A stretch of 64,000 nucleotides of DNA from Excoecaria cochinchinensis (taxonomy: Eukaryota; Streptophyta; Magnoliopsida; Malpighiales; Euphorbiaceae). The notes beneath the pieces are model-generated. The model was not told where the DNA came from and searched no databases. It worked only from the letters and a program-made list of their open reading frames with translations. Positions 22,734-33,937 of this stretch are shown here, one piece after another (positions within the stretch are counted from its first letter, which is position 1; every line of letters starts with the position of its first letter). The translations under genes were made by a program, and so were the position numbers. The stretch is from positions 5,601,001 through 5,665,000 of the forward strand of contig CANTUQ010000076.1 of assembly GCA_947683425.1 (NCBI GenBank), read 5' to 3'.

Positions 22734-22753
22734 GTGGCGACTCCACTGGGGAC
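22734..22753 (+). other. Primer-binding site
   Basis: GTGGCGACTCCACTGGGGAC follows the 5' LTR immediately. The same sequence sits at the minus-strand element's 5' LTR and a decayed form at 54522. I have not assigned the primer tRNA. Confidence 0.8.
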
Positions 22754-23495
22754 ATACTCGAGACTTCGATTCGAAAGTACCTTGATTAAAAATCATAATT
22801 GAGTTTTAATTTAAAAATTTCATCTTCTTTCAAAACTGCATTGCATCTCATTAGAGCCTTAGATCTATGCTAGTTTGGTCCCTCTTTTAGCCCCGGTGCG
22901 TTCCCGAAGCACGACCCTATTTTCACTCAATTTAGGGAAGTGTTAAGGATAATCACCAGCCCAAGCCTCGTACCTCAATGGTATATAAAATGGTGACCCG
23001 ATCGGTCGTTACGCTCGTGATGAGCTAGACCCGTCGGCAGGGATCATGCTTGGGTAGCCCTAAAGTAACACCACCCTTTGACCAAAGCTCATGTAATGGT
23101 AATAGATACTTCCCTTAGGTGATATGAACCGTAATACCTTGCTTGCTATATGGATCATTTTATATTGGACAAACCCAAATAATTTGATTGGTCACCTAAT
23201 CAAAGGCTTTCATGCCCCGATAGGCCCATGTTAACTTGTTCGGGCTGCCTAAATACATAACGATCATAACCCATGTGCTTGCATATTAGATAAGAGATGT
23301 TATGATGCTGGTTCTTAACCGAGCACCATACGCATCCATTGGGTTCCCCGCTAACCCATGGATCAAGCCCACCTAGGAAAGAGACCGCATTACCTCGTGT
23401 GTGGGAGTAATAAGGTTGGAAGGCTCTACTTGCTTGCATGTGATTGTAAATGTTGCATAGCTCACTATCATGCATTGTATATGTCATTCATGCAT
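22754..23495 (+). other. Untranslated leader of the nested Tat element
   Basis: No conserved coding frame. Blocks such as CAGCCCAAGCCTCGTACC and TAGCCCTAAAGTA recur in the leaders of the other two Tat elements (36257-35514 minus and 54542-55250), so the leader is conserved as RNA or DNA rather than protein. The frame upstream of the gag start at 23664 is open from 23358, but its ATG is followed by a stop in the copy at 55118, so it is not the conserved start. Confidence 0.65.
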
Positions 23496-23520
23496 CATCC
23501 TAACAATCTAATTTTTTCAG
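23496..23520 (+). promoter_or_regulatory. Conserved 3' splice-site-like motif in the Tat leader
   Basis: CCTAACAATC (branch-point-like CTAAC) then ATTTTTTCAG|CCATCATAG. Both other Tat elements keep the same order and spacing (35489-35513 minus and 55252-55278). The donor is not identified. Confidence 0.55.
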
Positions 23521-23663
23521 CCATCATAGATTCATCTAAGTGGACTAGAGGTTCCGACGGTCGGCTAGTAAGGACAAATCTGCTCTTTGAGTTGCCGAAA
23601 CTAGTGTCTGACTGGGATTCTGAGTCATCCTCATCAATCAGTGAAGCCTCTGTAGAGCCACCA

Positions 23664-25070
23664 ATGGCAGAAGAAACCGGAGCTTTAACCACTCAGGACC
23701 TAGCTAGGAGGCTAGAGGATTTTGAACGAAGAATGATGGATATGATGGGTGCCATGGCTGAAAGGATTGCCCATCCACCTGCTGCCCCACAGCCGCCTGC
23801 TGCTCTACAACCACAGGCAGCCCCTCCTCGGGGGCAAGCCGAACCACCTGCTGGTGGGGAGGCTCCCTTCGTTGGAGCTGCTGCTCGTCAACCCAACAAT
23901 GAGCACAGAGCTGCTGCACCCATCGAGCCAAGAGGGGAAAGGATTCACAATCCCAACGATGATTTCCTGATGGAGGAGGAAGAAGAAGTGGTGCCGATAG
24001 TCCACCAAGCTGCAAGGCCCAGAGCACCCAGAGTAGAGGATGAAGCTTTAAGAGGTATGAGACAACAGATCGAAGCTATCACTCGCATGCTCTCAGCTGG
24101 AAAGGGGGTCAATCCAGAGGACAGAGATCTGGGGGATGAAGAGCTGCTACCCCAAAGATTCAAGATGCCCGAGCTTCCGAAGTTTGATGGCACCTCTGAC
24201 CCATCCGTCCACATCAAGCAGTACACCCTGGTCATGAAAGGCACAGGGCTGAGCAAGAAGCAAAAGGTGGAATATTTCTGCCTTAGTCTGGTGGGCCCGA
24301 CGGTTGACTGGTACCACGGGTTGGATAGGAGGTCCAAAGAGGACTGGGACCTTTTGACCGAAGAATTCATGAAGCAGTACGACTGCAGTACTAGGATGGA
24401 GGTCACCCTAAAAGACCTCGAGCTTCTACAGCAGAAGAATGATGAGTCATTCCATGAGTACCTTACCAGATGGAGGAACAGGGTCATGGAAATGAAGAGG
24501 AAGCCTGACACTGCAGACCAGATCAGGCTGTTTATCAGAAACTCATGCCCTTACTTAAGGGACTTGCTCAGTTTTAAGGGGCTCAAGGACTGGGAGTCGC
24601 TTAAGGATATCGCTATAGAAGCTGAGGCGGCTTACCTGGCAAAGAAAGCAAGCCAAAATAACTTTGCTGGGAAAGGATATGGGAACCAGTCGGGATTCAA
24701 ATCTGGAGGAGCTGGAGGCAGCAACAGCAGAAACGGTAGGACGATAGAGGTCTCAGCTACTGGAGTTGGGCAGGGTCAAAGATACTACTCCAACTTAGGC
24801 CGCTCTCTATCTTGGGTACTGGAAAAACTAATGAAAGAAGGCAAGTTGCAACCTTTGCCACCCAGACCAGCCTTGAGTCAGGGACAGCCGGGACATAGAG
24901 GTGATCAGTACTGCGCTTACCACCAGCACACCGGCCATTTGACTGACCATTGCCGTATTCTGAGAAACAAGATCCAGGATCTCATTGACACCAATCAGAT
25001 CACAGATCCTGAGAAGAGAGAAAAGAAGAAAAAGGCAGGCTACAACGCAGTCCCTCCACCGCGAACATGA
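23664..25070 (+). CDS. gag: Tat-type retrotransposon Gag, intact
   Basis: 468 codons from ATG at 23664 to TGA at 25068. This start is preferred because the other two Tat elements have an ATG at the same place before a GxLTxQDL motif. Order: N-terminal coiled segment (ARRLEDFERRMMDMMG, residues 14-29), a Pro/Ala-rich and acidic linker, the retrotransposon gag domain (about 170-330, with VDWYHGLDRRSKEDWDLL and FHEYLTRWRNRVMEMKR), a Gly/Ser/Asn-rich segment, then a C-x2-H-x4-H-x4-C zinc knuckle CAYHQHTGHLTDHC near residue 417, and a Lys-rich tail. It would form the element's particles and bind its RNA. No protease or RT follows. It is the only gag here without stops. Whether it is expressed cannot be told. 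Confidence 0.9.
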   Translation: MAEETGALTTQDLARRLEDFERRMMDMMGAMAERIAHPPAAPQPPAALQPQAAPPRGQAEPPAGGEAPFVGAAARQPNNEHRAAAPIEPRGERIHNPNDDFLMEEEEEVVPIVHQAARPRAPRVEDEALRGMRQQIEAITRMLSAGKGVNPEDRDLGDEELLPQRFKMPELPKFDGTSDPSVHIKQYTLVMKGTGLSKKQKVEYFCLSLVGPTVDWYHGLDRRSKEDWDLLTEEFMKQYDCSTRMEVTLKDLELLQQKNDESFHEYLTRWRNRVMEMKRKPDTADQIRLFIRNSCPYLRDLLSFKGLKDWESLKDIAIEAEAAYLAKKASQNNFAGKGYGNQSGFKSGGAGGSNSRNGRTIEVSATGVGQGQRYYSNLGRSLSWVLEKLMKEGKLQPLPPRPALSQGQPGHRGDQYCAYHQHTGHLTDHCRILRNKIQDLIDTNQITDPEKREKKKKAGYNAVPPPRT

Positions 25071-25085
25071 TCGTGTCCTGTGGCC

Positions 25086-25330
25086 CACTAGTGATATTGC
25101 TTTTAGATGCTGGAATCTTTTCATTTCTGGAACTTTTTATATTACAATTTTCTGTTTGTAATAAAGAGAACAATTTTGCTTATTTGTATGACATTTCTAT
25201 TGATTTCATTTCGCATGATCATAACAAATTTACTTTGGCATTAATTCAAATAATATGGCTGCATTTAATCTCGGAAACTTTGGGAAATCCCAAAGAAAAT
25301 CTTGATAGCATCTAACATAGCTCCTGTAGA
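25086..25330 (+). pseudogene. Remnant of the protease-to-RT linker of a Tat pol
   Basis: Degenerate match to 58270-58500 of the right-hand element: the order FAYLxD, then DFIxHDxxxx, then LxxTLxNPKE is still readable, ending in a stop after NPKENLDSI. This shows that two deletions removed the protease and everything from RT to integrase, leaving this scrap between them. Confidence 0.65.
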
Positions 25331-26170
25331 GAAAAAAAAAACTAGTTGCAATTAGGGGACTGGATGGAAACTCACTAAGAGCACTAGAACCTTTCTGATT
25401 ACCCGTCAAAGCGATCCCTGGATAAGACGGAACCTAGAAAATGATTTAGGCACTATTTCTTTGCATAGCTCTCTAAATGACCATTTCCTACCCTTACTTC
25501 ACAATCGCTTGCTAGCCCATTGAGCCTTTATACGGGTATGCTGAATGCGTACCAATTTTGTTGTTACACACATTAAAACTATCCCCTCGCCTAAAATGAT
25601 TTTGGCTTCCCCTTAGAAGAGTGGCTGCTCTAAAAAGGATGGATGAATGTTTTGACAATTAACAATTTCTTCGTGGGTTATCGAAATTGCCTTGGTAAGG
25701 GCGAGTTTACACTGTGAAAAAAAAAAGAAAAAAAAAAACAAAAAGACCTCAAAACAGTAACCAATTGACTAGTTTCAATAATTACCCTTTTATTGTTATT
25801 CTGATCTCAATGAGCTAAAATGTTATCAAATCCAAATTCAAGAGTACCTTTGTATATACAACTGAGTTGAGAATGGTTCATCCATCAGTCGAGAAAATAT
25901 TGCGGCCATTTTTCTCTAGCAACCTGATCCTCCTTTGACAGCCATCTACCTAAGCCTAACATTACAACCAAAGTAAGACCTTTTGATTATGGGTTCAGTC
26001 TTATCCAGTTAGCGGAGATGACCTTCTAAAGAGGTTTGGTACGTAAGAAGAGGCCTATGGTGTTTCTTGAGCTTCAAGCGAGGAGCCACGAGTGCATTCA
26101 TGCATTCGAGTTAAGTCTCGTCTCCAACATTGCTTCTAGAATTCGCATTCAAGAAAAAATTGAGAGAAAA
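25331..26170 (+). other. Internal spacer, origin unknown
   Basis: No open frame and no match to the pol-bearing element. Contains A-runs at about 25718-25740. It is probably part of the rearranged internal region. Confidence 0.4.
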
Positions 26171-27142
26171 TCGTCAATCATAAAACCCGAGAGGGCTGAT
26201 TGATAACAGGAGTTTGATGCTTTCAAGATCTATCTCGAGATTAGCTAAAGTCTTGTATTTTTTAAAATCAATGCCAAAATAATGATCATGTTTAATGAAA
26301 TCAAATTGAAACACATGCATTTATGCAATGATGTGATCAGAGTATTGTACCCTGTGTGATCAAACTCATGTATCTGCCTACCCTCTGCTACTCTCAGCAC
26401 GCAAACTCTTCAACCGATTCATCCTGCTATCAAATGAGAAGAATCAAGCTCATGCAACCATGTCCTAAGACTCCCTAAAGATTCTTGCCAACAACTTCAG
26501 CAATCTTCAAAAAAAAAAAAAAAAAAAAAACAAAAAAAGAGAGCCGTTAGAGTGAAAACCGTAACTGGCGCTCTAAGCAAAAACTAGGCAAAAGGATAGG
26601 GTGAAAACCTGAAAACAGGCAGTCTGTCCATCAAAAAAAAGAAGAAAGAGAAAAGCCGCTGGATTGGGTTGGGTCCATTCCAGGCAAAAAAAAAATAAGG
26701 CACAGGGTTATGTGAAAATCCACAAAGGACGCATCTCCCACTAAGAAAAGCTAGTGTGAAAATCCACAAGGGACGCACTACCTTCAAATAATGACTACAG
26801 GTACCGGATGAGAATCTCGCAATCCCAAAGGGCATGAAATTCAAAAGCAGCTCAAAAGCCATCAATTATATCGCAAATTGCAGCTAGCCCGGCATCATCT
26901 TCAAGTTCACATAGATGAATTTTTATCCTGCATTCCTGCATTACTCATGCATTTCACTTGCATGCTCACCATTTTTGCATAGTTTAGTTTCCTTATTTTG
27001 CAGAAAGAGAGACTTGAGGCGGATACCGACAAAAGCCGAGTATGACATCGGTCAAATCATCAATCCAAGCCTCAACTCATTCATCAATCCAGACATCAAT
27101 CAAATCATCAATCCACATACCAGCTTAATCATCAATCCAAGC
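26171..27142 (+). other. Conserved 3' UTR of the Tat element
   Basis: GAGAGGGCTGATTGATAACA (26189-26208) and the following block recur at 61736-61810 and, on the minus strand, near 32850. A second conserved block (26545-26790) contains GGCGCTCTAAGCAAAAA and GTGAAAATCCACAA repeats, also at 62030-62250. A 20-base A-run lies at about 26509-26530. ATCATCAATCCAA-type short repeats fill 27055-27140. Confidence 0.6.
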
Positions 27143-28140
27143 AAATCAAAGACTTCTCAGGGAGCAGAAAATCGAAGACTTCTCAGGGAGCAGAAAATTG
27201 AAGACTTCTCAGGGAGCAGGAAAATCGAAGACTTCTCAGGGAGCAGAAAACCGAAGACTTCTCAGGGAGCAGCAAACCGAAGACTTCTCAGGGAGCAAAA
27301 AATCGAAGACTTCTCAGGGAGCAGAAAACCGAAGACTTCTCAGGGAGCAGAAAATCGAAGACTTCTCAGGGAGCAGAAAATCGAAGACTTCTCAGGGAGC
27401 AGCAAACCGAAGACTTCTCAGGGAGCAGAAAACCGAAGACTTTTCAGGGAGCAGAAAACCGAAGACTTCTCAGGGAGCAGAAAATCGAAGACTTCTCAGG
27501 GAGCAGAAAAATCGAAGACTTCTCAGGGAGCAGCAAACCGAAGACTTCTCAGGGAGCAGAAAATCGAAGACTTCTCAGGGAGCAACAAACCGAAGACTTC
27601 TCAGGGAGCAGAAAATCGAAGACTTCTCAGGGCAGAAAACCGAAGACTTCTCAGGGAGCAGCAAACTGAAGACCTCTCAGGGGGCAAACAAACGATCAAT
27701 AAACCGAAGACTTCTCAGGGAGCAGCAAACTGAAGACCTCTCAGGGGGCAAACAAACGATCAACAAACCGAAGACTTCTCAGGGAGCAGCAAACCGAAGA
27801 CTTCTCAGGGAGCAGAAAATCGAAGACTTCTCAGGGAGCAGCAAACCGAAGACCTCTCAGGGGGCAAACGATCAATAAATCAAAGACTTCTCAGGGAGCA
27901 GCAAACTGAAGACCTCTCAGGGGGCAAACAAACGATCAACAAACCGAAGACTTCTCAGGGGGCAAACAAACGATCAACAAACCGAAGACTTCTCAGGGAG
28001 CAGAAAATCGAAGACTTCTCAGGGAGCAGAAAACCGAATCAATAAACCGAAGACTTCTCAGGGAGCAGCAAACTGAAGACCTCTCAGGGGGCAAACAAAC
28101 GATCGATGAACCGAAGACCTCTCAGGGGGCAATCAATCGA
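27143..28140 (+). repeat. 26-bp minisatellite in the 3' UTR
   Basis: About 1 kb of head-to-tail copies of a unit built on GAAGACTTCTCAGGGAGCAG plus six bases, with later copies changed to GACCTCTCAGGGGGCAAAC and longer spacers. A 26-bp unit shifts frame each copy, so three units read as 26 residues and two long overlapping frames appear (26915-27733 and 27198-27878). These are repeat artefacts, not proteins. Confidence 0.95.
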
Positions 28141-28299
28141 AGGGTTCACAAATAGCACCACTTCAACAAACGAAAACACACCATGGTAATAACCACCATC
28201 TCAGAATTCTCCAGTTCGGAAAGACGGCCGACTCAGGTACGCGTCTCTTTCCTTTTCTTCTTTAAGTTTAGGCTCACCTAGACACTAGTGTACTAGATT

Positions 28300-28318
28300 C
28301 CCCTAAACTGGGGGCAAC
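28300..28318 (+). other. Polypurine tract of the nested Tat element
   Basis: CCCCTAAACTGGGGGCAAC abuts the 3' LTR start TGTAGACACC at 28319. Confidence 0.75.
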
Positions 28319-31185
28319 TGTAGACACCGGGTCCTGAGTAAGCCTAGATCGAAGTTACCCAATGATGATAATTGCCTTCACAGGCTTAAAAGGTTAAAAG
28401 TGATGGTTTTCTCGTCAAATTTGCATTTTCGAGTGAAAAATTAAAAAATAATAAAAAAGATTTAAAAAAATTAATTTTGAAAAATGGGGGCTTAAAATTA
28501 TGATGTTTTTAGTCTATTTAAAATTTTAAAAAAAATAAAAAAAATAAAAAAAAATTTTCGGACCGCGAGTGTCGGGCGCGGCAGCGCGCAGGCGCGCTGG
28601 CGCCCAGCACGCCGACGCCCAGGCGCCCAGCGCGCTGGGCGCAATTTGGCGACGCGCAGCATTGCGCGCCTCTGCGCGCGATTCTTGCCCGAGCTCCGCG
28701 CGGATTTCGCGCCTCGCCGCGTGAGTGCCCGTCGCTCTATAGCGACGGGCGGCGTCCCTCTGTGGCGACGGGCTTCTGGCCGTTGGTACAGGGTCTGATA
28801 CCCTTTTCCTCTTTTTCAGCCTTTTTTCCGATTTTTTCACCCAAAAATCCGTTTTTTATCCCATTTTTTTGGGATTTTTGACTTAAAATTAAATTCTAAA
28901 ATATTTTTTTAGGTAATTAAATAATAAAACTTGATTTTATCATTAAAAATAAAATAATTTTGGGTTAAAATAGGTTTTTTTCCTTAATTAAATTAGGGCA
29001 ACCTATTTTATCCTATAAATAGTTTATGATGAAATCAAAGGAGCCTCTCCTCTCTCCACATTTTTTAGACCTAAAATTTCTCTTCATCTTCTTCTCCTTC
29101 CACTAAAATTCCAGATTTTTTCCCCAACCAAAAATCAAAAAGAAAAATCAAGTGTTTCATTCTTTTTCCAACATAATTTCTTCTAAACATATTTTTTAGA
29201 GGAAGTTTTGTTGTTGGATTCAATTTTTGAGACAAATAGAATAATTATTTGTTCTCAAAATTGTTTTTAATTTTTTATTTTGGGTTCAATAAAACTTTTT
29301 TCATTGATTTTGTTTTGAATCTCTTTTTGATAAAAAATTGATTTTGAGACAAATAAAATAATTGTTTGTCATCAAAATCTAATTTTTATTTGATAAAACT
29401 TCAATTAATTTTTCTTTATTTTAATCAATAAAATTTTTTTTGATCAAAATCATTTCTTTAGGCAAAGGTATCAATTCTTTGTTCTTAAAGAATTTTTGAT
29501 CATTTTTTTATGTTCCTTGGAATAAAATTCCAACACTTACATCATATTTCACTCTAATATTGTGAATCATCAAACAAAGAAATCAACCATCACTTTTCCT
29601 TCATCAAATCCAATATTCTGAGGGTAAATATTCTAGGCTCAATTTCAATTTCAATTTTATTTCATTTTATTTATTCATGTATATTTTATTGTTTTTATTG
29701 ATTTATTTATTGTTTTAATCTATTCATTTGTTGTATTGATTTTATATTCGTTCTATTTAATTGTTTATATGTGATTTGATTTTTATTTATGTGAATATTG
29801 TTTTTTTTAATTCCTAACATGTAAATAATTTATTTTGATTCCTCATTATTTTTAACATGCAAATAATTTAATTTAAATTAATCTTTTTGCCATGTAAATA
29901 GTTTATATTAATTATGAACACATCAATTAACCTTGTTATATATCATTATTATTTTCATCATTCTTTTGTTTACTAATGTTTATTATTCTTTTTATCATTG
30001 TTACATGATTGATTTATTATGATTTATTTATTTATTATTTTTCATTATTTTTATCATGTGTATATTTTCATGTACTAATTAATTAACATGTTTTATTTTA
30101 TTTTCATCACATCATTTAATCATTTGTCATACATAATGCATGTTTCTCATTTATTTTGGTTTGTTAATATTTTTGATTCCATTATCATTCTTTTCATACC
30201 ATCTTATTTTATTTTAATTTGTTATTCATTACTTTGTATATTTAATTGATTTAATCACTAACATTGTTTTAATTTATATGTTGTTTTTATGTCTAAACTC
30301 ATTTTTCGCTTGGGCGTTTTTTTTGCGAGCACATCGGGAGGTCCAAAAAAGGCTCGTTTGGTTCATATACATATTTCCATTCGGTTTGTAATATTTTATT
30401 TAATTTTGCCATTTAATTTTCTTGTAAAATTATTTATTTAGGCTCGCTAAAAAGAAAGTCACAAAAACGTTTTTATTAATTAACTTGACATTTTTTTTAA
30501 ATAAAAATGGGACCAATGTCCTAGTTTTTCATACCCAAATAAATCATCACATCAAAACTGTTTCATAATAAATATGCATGCGAGGACCAATGTTCTCACT
30601 ATTAATGAATAACCCGTTTTATGCATGTATTTCACTTTTATAAATGGGAGTTGTATTCCGCTCCTAGTGTTATTGTAATTTGTTTTTGAATGCTTTATTT
30701 TGGATTTTGCTTATATTTACCGCTTTTGATATGAATGATTGCGCCTTTAAATTAAAATTGCATTGTGTGGAAAGTTGATGAAACAATGAATTCAAAACTT
30801 AATTATGATATTAATCAAGGTACGAATAAATGAGAAGTCCCGAACCCTGCTCTGGTCTTTGGGCTCAAGAGGCTAGAGGTTATCCTTCAAGACACCTCTT
30901 GTGTCACGAGACTTAGACGTTGATCCTAGGCTCCTTAGGGCGAGAGGTTTACCTTCCAAGACCCCTCTGGCTGGCCCAAAATGGATACAAAGCGCAGTCT
31001 TAGGCTCTCCGAGGCGAGAGAAACTTTCCAATGTTCTATTGGGTGGCGACTCCATGAAACCTCTTTGTTGCCCAACATAGACGCACTTGCGATTTATCGC
31101 AAGCTGTTGACGGACCCACAAATGCCCCGATCGCCCACGTGCGGGCGGTCGAACGGGCGGCCGCGGGGATCCGGCGCGCGTCACA
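28319..31185 (+). repeat. 3' LTR of the nested Tat gag-only element
   Basis: 2867 bp, almost identical to the 5' LTR apart from the shortened CpG island (28558-28790). Its TATA box is at 29013-29021. It ends TCACA before the second CTAAC. Confidence 0.95.
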
Positions 31186-31585
31186 CTAACCCTTATGAGT
31201 TGATGAAGTGGTAGTGTCGTAGTCGTGCTAACCTTCCGTAGAATAGTAGTGCGTCCATCGTGCTAACCCTTCTGGGATTCGAAGTGGTAGTGCCGTGGTC
31301 GTGCTAACCCTCCTTAGAGTTGTAGTGCCGCCATCGTGCTAACCCTTCTGTGATTCGAAGTGATAGTGTTGTGGTCGTGCTAACCTTCCGCGAAATAATA
31401 GTGCCGCCATCGTGCTAACCCTTCTGAGTTGATGAAGTGGTAGTGCCATAGTCGTGCTAACCTTTCGTAGAATGGTAGTGTCGCCATCGTGCTAACCCTT
31501 CTGGGATGTGAAGTGATAGTGCCGTGGTCATGCTAACCCTCTGTGGAGTGGTAGTGCCGTCATCGTGCTAACCCTTTTGAAGTGG
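31186..31585 (-). repeat. Composite 35+41-bp tandem repeat, right part
   Basis: Continuation of the array at 19541-19801 after the nested element, with the same GTGCCGCCATCGTGCTAACC cores. Confidence 0.85.
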
Positions 31586-31945
31586 TGCCCCCTGAGAGGT
31601 CTTGGGTTGATTTTCCCACTGAGAGGTTTTCGGTTAGTTGCCCCCTGAGAGGTCTTTGGTTGATCTGCCTCCTGAGAGGTCTTTGGTTGGTCGCCCCTTG
31701 AGAGGTCTTTGGTTGATTTGCCCTCTGAGAGGTCTTTGGTTGGTCACCCCCTGAGAGGTCTTTGGTTGATTGCCCCCTGAGAGGTCTTGGATTAATTGCC
31801 CCCTGAGAGGTCTTTTGATGGTTATCCCCTGAGAGGTCTTGGGATGATTGCCCCCTGAGAGGTCTTAGGATGGTTGAGAATTACCTCTTTAGAGGACTTT
31901 GAGATTTGCCTCTTGAGAGGGCTTAAAGATTTGCCTCTTGAGAGG
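31586..31945 (-). repeat. 26-bp tandem repeat of the minus-strand Tat element
   Basis: About a dozen copies of CCCCCTGAGAGGTCTTTGGT plus about six bases. The minus reading GACCTCTCAGGGGGC matches the minisatellite core at 27143-28140, so the two elements inherited a common 26-bp unit. Confidence 0.85.
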
Positions 31946-33350
31946 GCTTCGATTGATGTTTGGATTGATGTCATTTTGGTTTCTTATTTGGATTGATGTC
32001 GTCACTTGCCTTTTTTCGGTGTCCGCATCGAATCTCTATCTGCAAAATAGGAAAAACCAAATGTGCAGGAAAAGAGTGAGCATGCACGTGAAATGCATGA
32101 GTCATGCAGGAATGCAGGATGAGAATTCATCTAGGTGGATTTGGAGGTGACGGCCAGTTCGACCGTAGTCTTCGGTAGGATCAATGTCCCCTAGAGTTGC
32201 TTTTGAATTTTATGCCTTTGGGGATTATGAGGCTCCCACCTGATATCTGTAGTCATTTTTTGAAGGTAGTGCGTCCCTTATGGATTTTCACACTAGCTTT
32301 TCTTGGCGGGAAATGCGTCATTTGCGGATTTTCACATAACCCTGTGCCTTATTATTTTTTGCCTGAAATGGAAACAACCCAATCCAGCGGCTTTTCTCTT
32401 TCTTTTTTTTTTAAGGACAGACCGCCTGTTTCCAGGTTTTCACCTTGTCTCTTAGCCAAAATTTTGCTTAGAGCGCCAATTACGATTTTCATCTCTAACG
32501 GCCTTTGTTTTTTTATTTTTTTTAAGCTGTTGGCAAAAATTTTGCAAGCGGGATCGGCGTGTGCTTGCATCTTGGCTCTTCTCATGATGACGCTGTAGAA
32601 TTGCATCTATTGTTGACAGCCAGATAAGTTGACTGAAGGAACCGAATGGTGAGAGTAGTAGAGGGTAGACAATAGGTGAGTTTGATCACATAAATTGGAT
32701 TGCTCTGATCACATTACACAAATGCATGTTCTTCAATTTGATTTCATCAAACATGATCATTGTTTGGCATTAATCTCAAATAATACAAGATCTCATCTAA
32801 TCGCAAGATAGATCCTGAAAGCATCTAACTCCTGTTATCAATCAGCCCTCTCGGATTTTCATGATTGAAAATTTTCTCTCAGCCCTTTTTTTTCTTTTTT
32901 TTTTAGCCATTCCCATGAACTTTCCTTTAGTCTGTCGATGTTGATTGAACTTGCCTTCACCTTCGTTAGCTAGGGAGGCTGCTCCTTTTATCGATGTTCC
33001 TTTTTTGGCTCCAAAGTCCTTCTTTGGTCCTTGTGCAAACTGGCTGAGATGATGAGTTCCTTATTTTGGGGCTTGGATGTGAGATCTCACACTTTATGTT
33101 TATCGGGTTTGGTAGTTCAAATTCTAAGATGGCTTTCAATGGTTGAGATTGTGGAGCATGTTAGGCTCAGGTGGTCTTGGGCAAAATTTTGGTTTTTGGG
33201 TTTTTTTTTTTGGTTTTTTTTTGTGTTTTTTTTTTTTGAAAGGTAAAGAGCTATTTATAGGGGTCTTGGATGGTTAAAGGTCAATCTCAATTGGCTTTGG
33301 GGGGTACACATTTTAAATGGTTGGGAGGAGAGGGATTCTAAGGCTTGGTT
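31946..33350 (-). other. 3' UTR and spacer of the minus-strand Tat element
   Basis: Minus reading holds the conserved GGGCTGATTGATAACAGGAG block (near 32850) and the GGCGCTCTAAGC and TGTGAAAATCCGCAA blocks (32260-32480), matching 26171-26790 and 61667-62250. T-runs at about 32400 and 33208-33237. No gene. Confidence 0.6.
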
Positions 33351-33660
33351 CTAATGAGCTATATATTTCCTGTGAAGATCCAGGGTTTCATTCGTATCAC
33401 TCCTGATGTAGCCCTCGGAGTTTGACTTTGCTCGGCTGCACCATATGCATCTTGAATGTTGAAGGAGCAAAGGAATAGCCTTTGAAACTTTGCTTGTCAT
33501 TATGTTAGCATATTGAGGCAGTGTTGACCCAACAATGTCCTTGTCAATTGTCAACGTCGTTCCATGTTCAGGCAAAGGCTCTTTCATTTTGTTTTTCTTT
33601 TTTTTCATATTTCTCAAAAATATCCTCTCTTCAGGAGTTATATTAGTTGCTATCAAGATT
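33351..33660 (-). pseudogene. Tat pol scrap before the RT
   Basis: The minus frame from 33656 begins MIATNITPEERIFLRNMKK, a decayed form of the segment just before the RT in the right-hand element (58490-58550). It turns to unrelated sequence after about 20 residues, marking the pol deletion edge. Confidence 0.55.
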
Positions 33661-33937
33661 TTCTGAGATTAGATATTATCGTATTAATTGAATTAATGTC
33701 AAAATGAATGCATTATGACCATGTGAAATGAAATCATTAGAAATATCACACAAATAAGCAAAAATTATTCATCAAATTACAATAACCAAATTCTCATAAA
33801 GAATTCTTGAAATGAAAAGAAATAAGGCATCTAAAAAAAAGCATAATCTTCTTCCCCACTCTCCCGACGAGTGTCAGCGACTTATTCATATCCATGTAGC
33901 TCCTGCAAGATATGCCATTCTGGTGGACCGGATCTGA

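Larger units (their letters stand above)
19802..31185 (+). mobile_element. Tat-type Ty3/gypsy gag-only LTR element with intact gag, plus strand
   Basis: Starts TGTAGACACCGG and ends GGCGCGCGTCACA, with a perfect 5-bp duplication CTAAC at 19797-19801 and 31186-31190. LTRs are 19802-22733 and 28319-31185; the internal 5.6 kb holds PBS, leader, an uninterrupted gag, a short pol scrap, a UTR, a 26-bp minisatellite and a PPT. Pol is absent. By eye the LTRs differ at roughly twenty single bases outside the CpG island, so this is the youngest insertion that can be judged within the window. It landed in the tandem repeat of a related element in the opposite orientation. Confidence 0.95.

Noticed and set aside
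22421..22796. Frames of 70-103 codons near the end of the Tat LTR, repeated at 30873-31214
   Set aside because: They recur only because the LTRs are identical; no known domain, and they overlap on both strands.
23358..23663. N-terminal extension of the intact gag frame to an ATG at 23358
   Set aside because: The same ATG is followed at once by a stop in the copy at 55118, a splice acceptor lies between, and the ATG at 23664 is the conserved start.
23945..24511. 188-codon minus-strand frame
   Set aside because: Antisense shadow of the gag gene on the plus strand.
26915..27878. Two long overlapping open frames (272 and 226 codons) with KTSQGA/DFSGS repeats
   Set aside because: They are the 26-bp minisatellite read in several frames; 26 is not a multiple of three and the array lies in the 3' UTR before a PPT.
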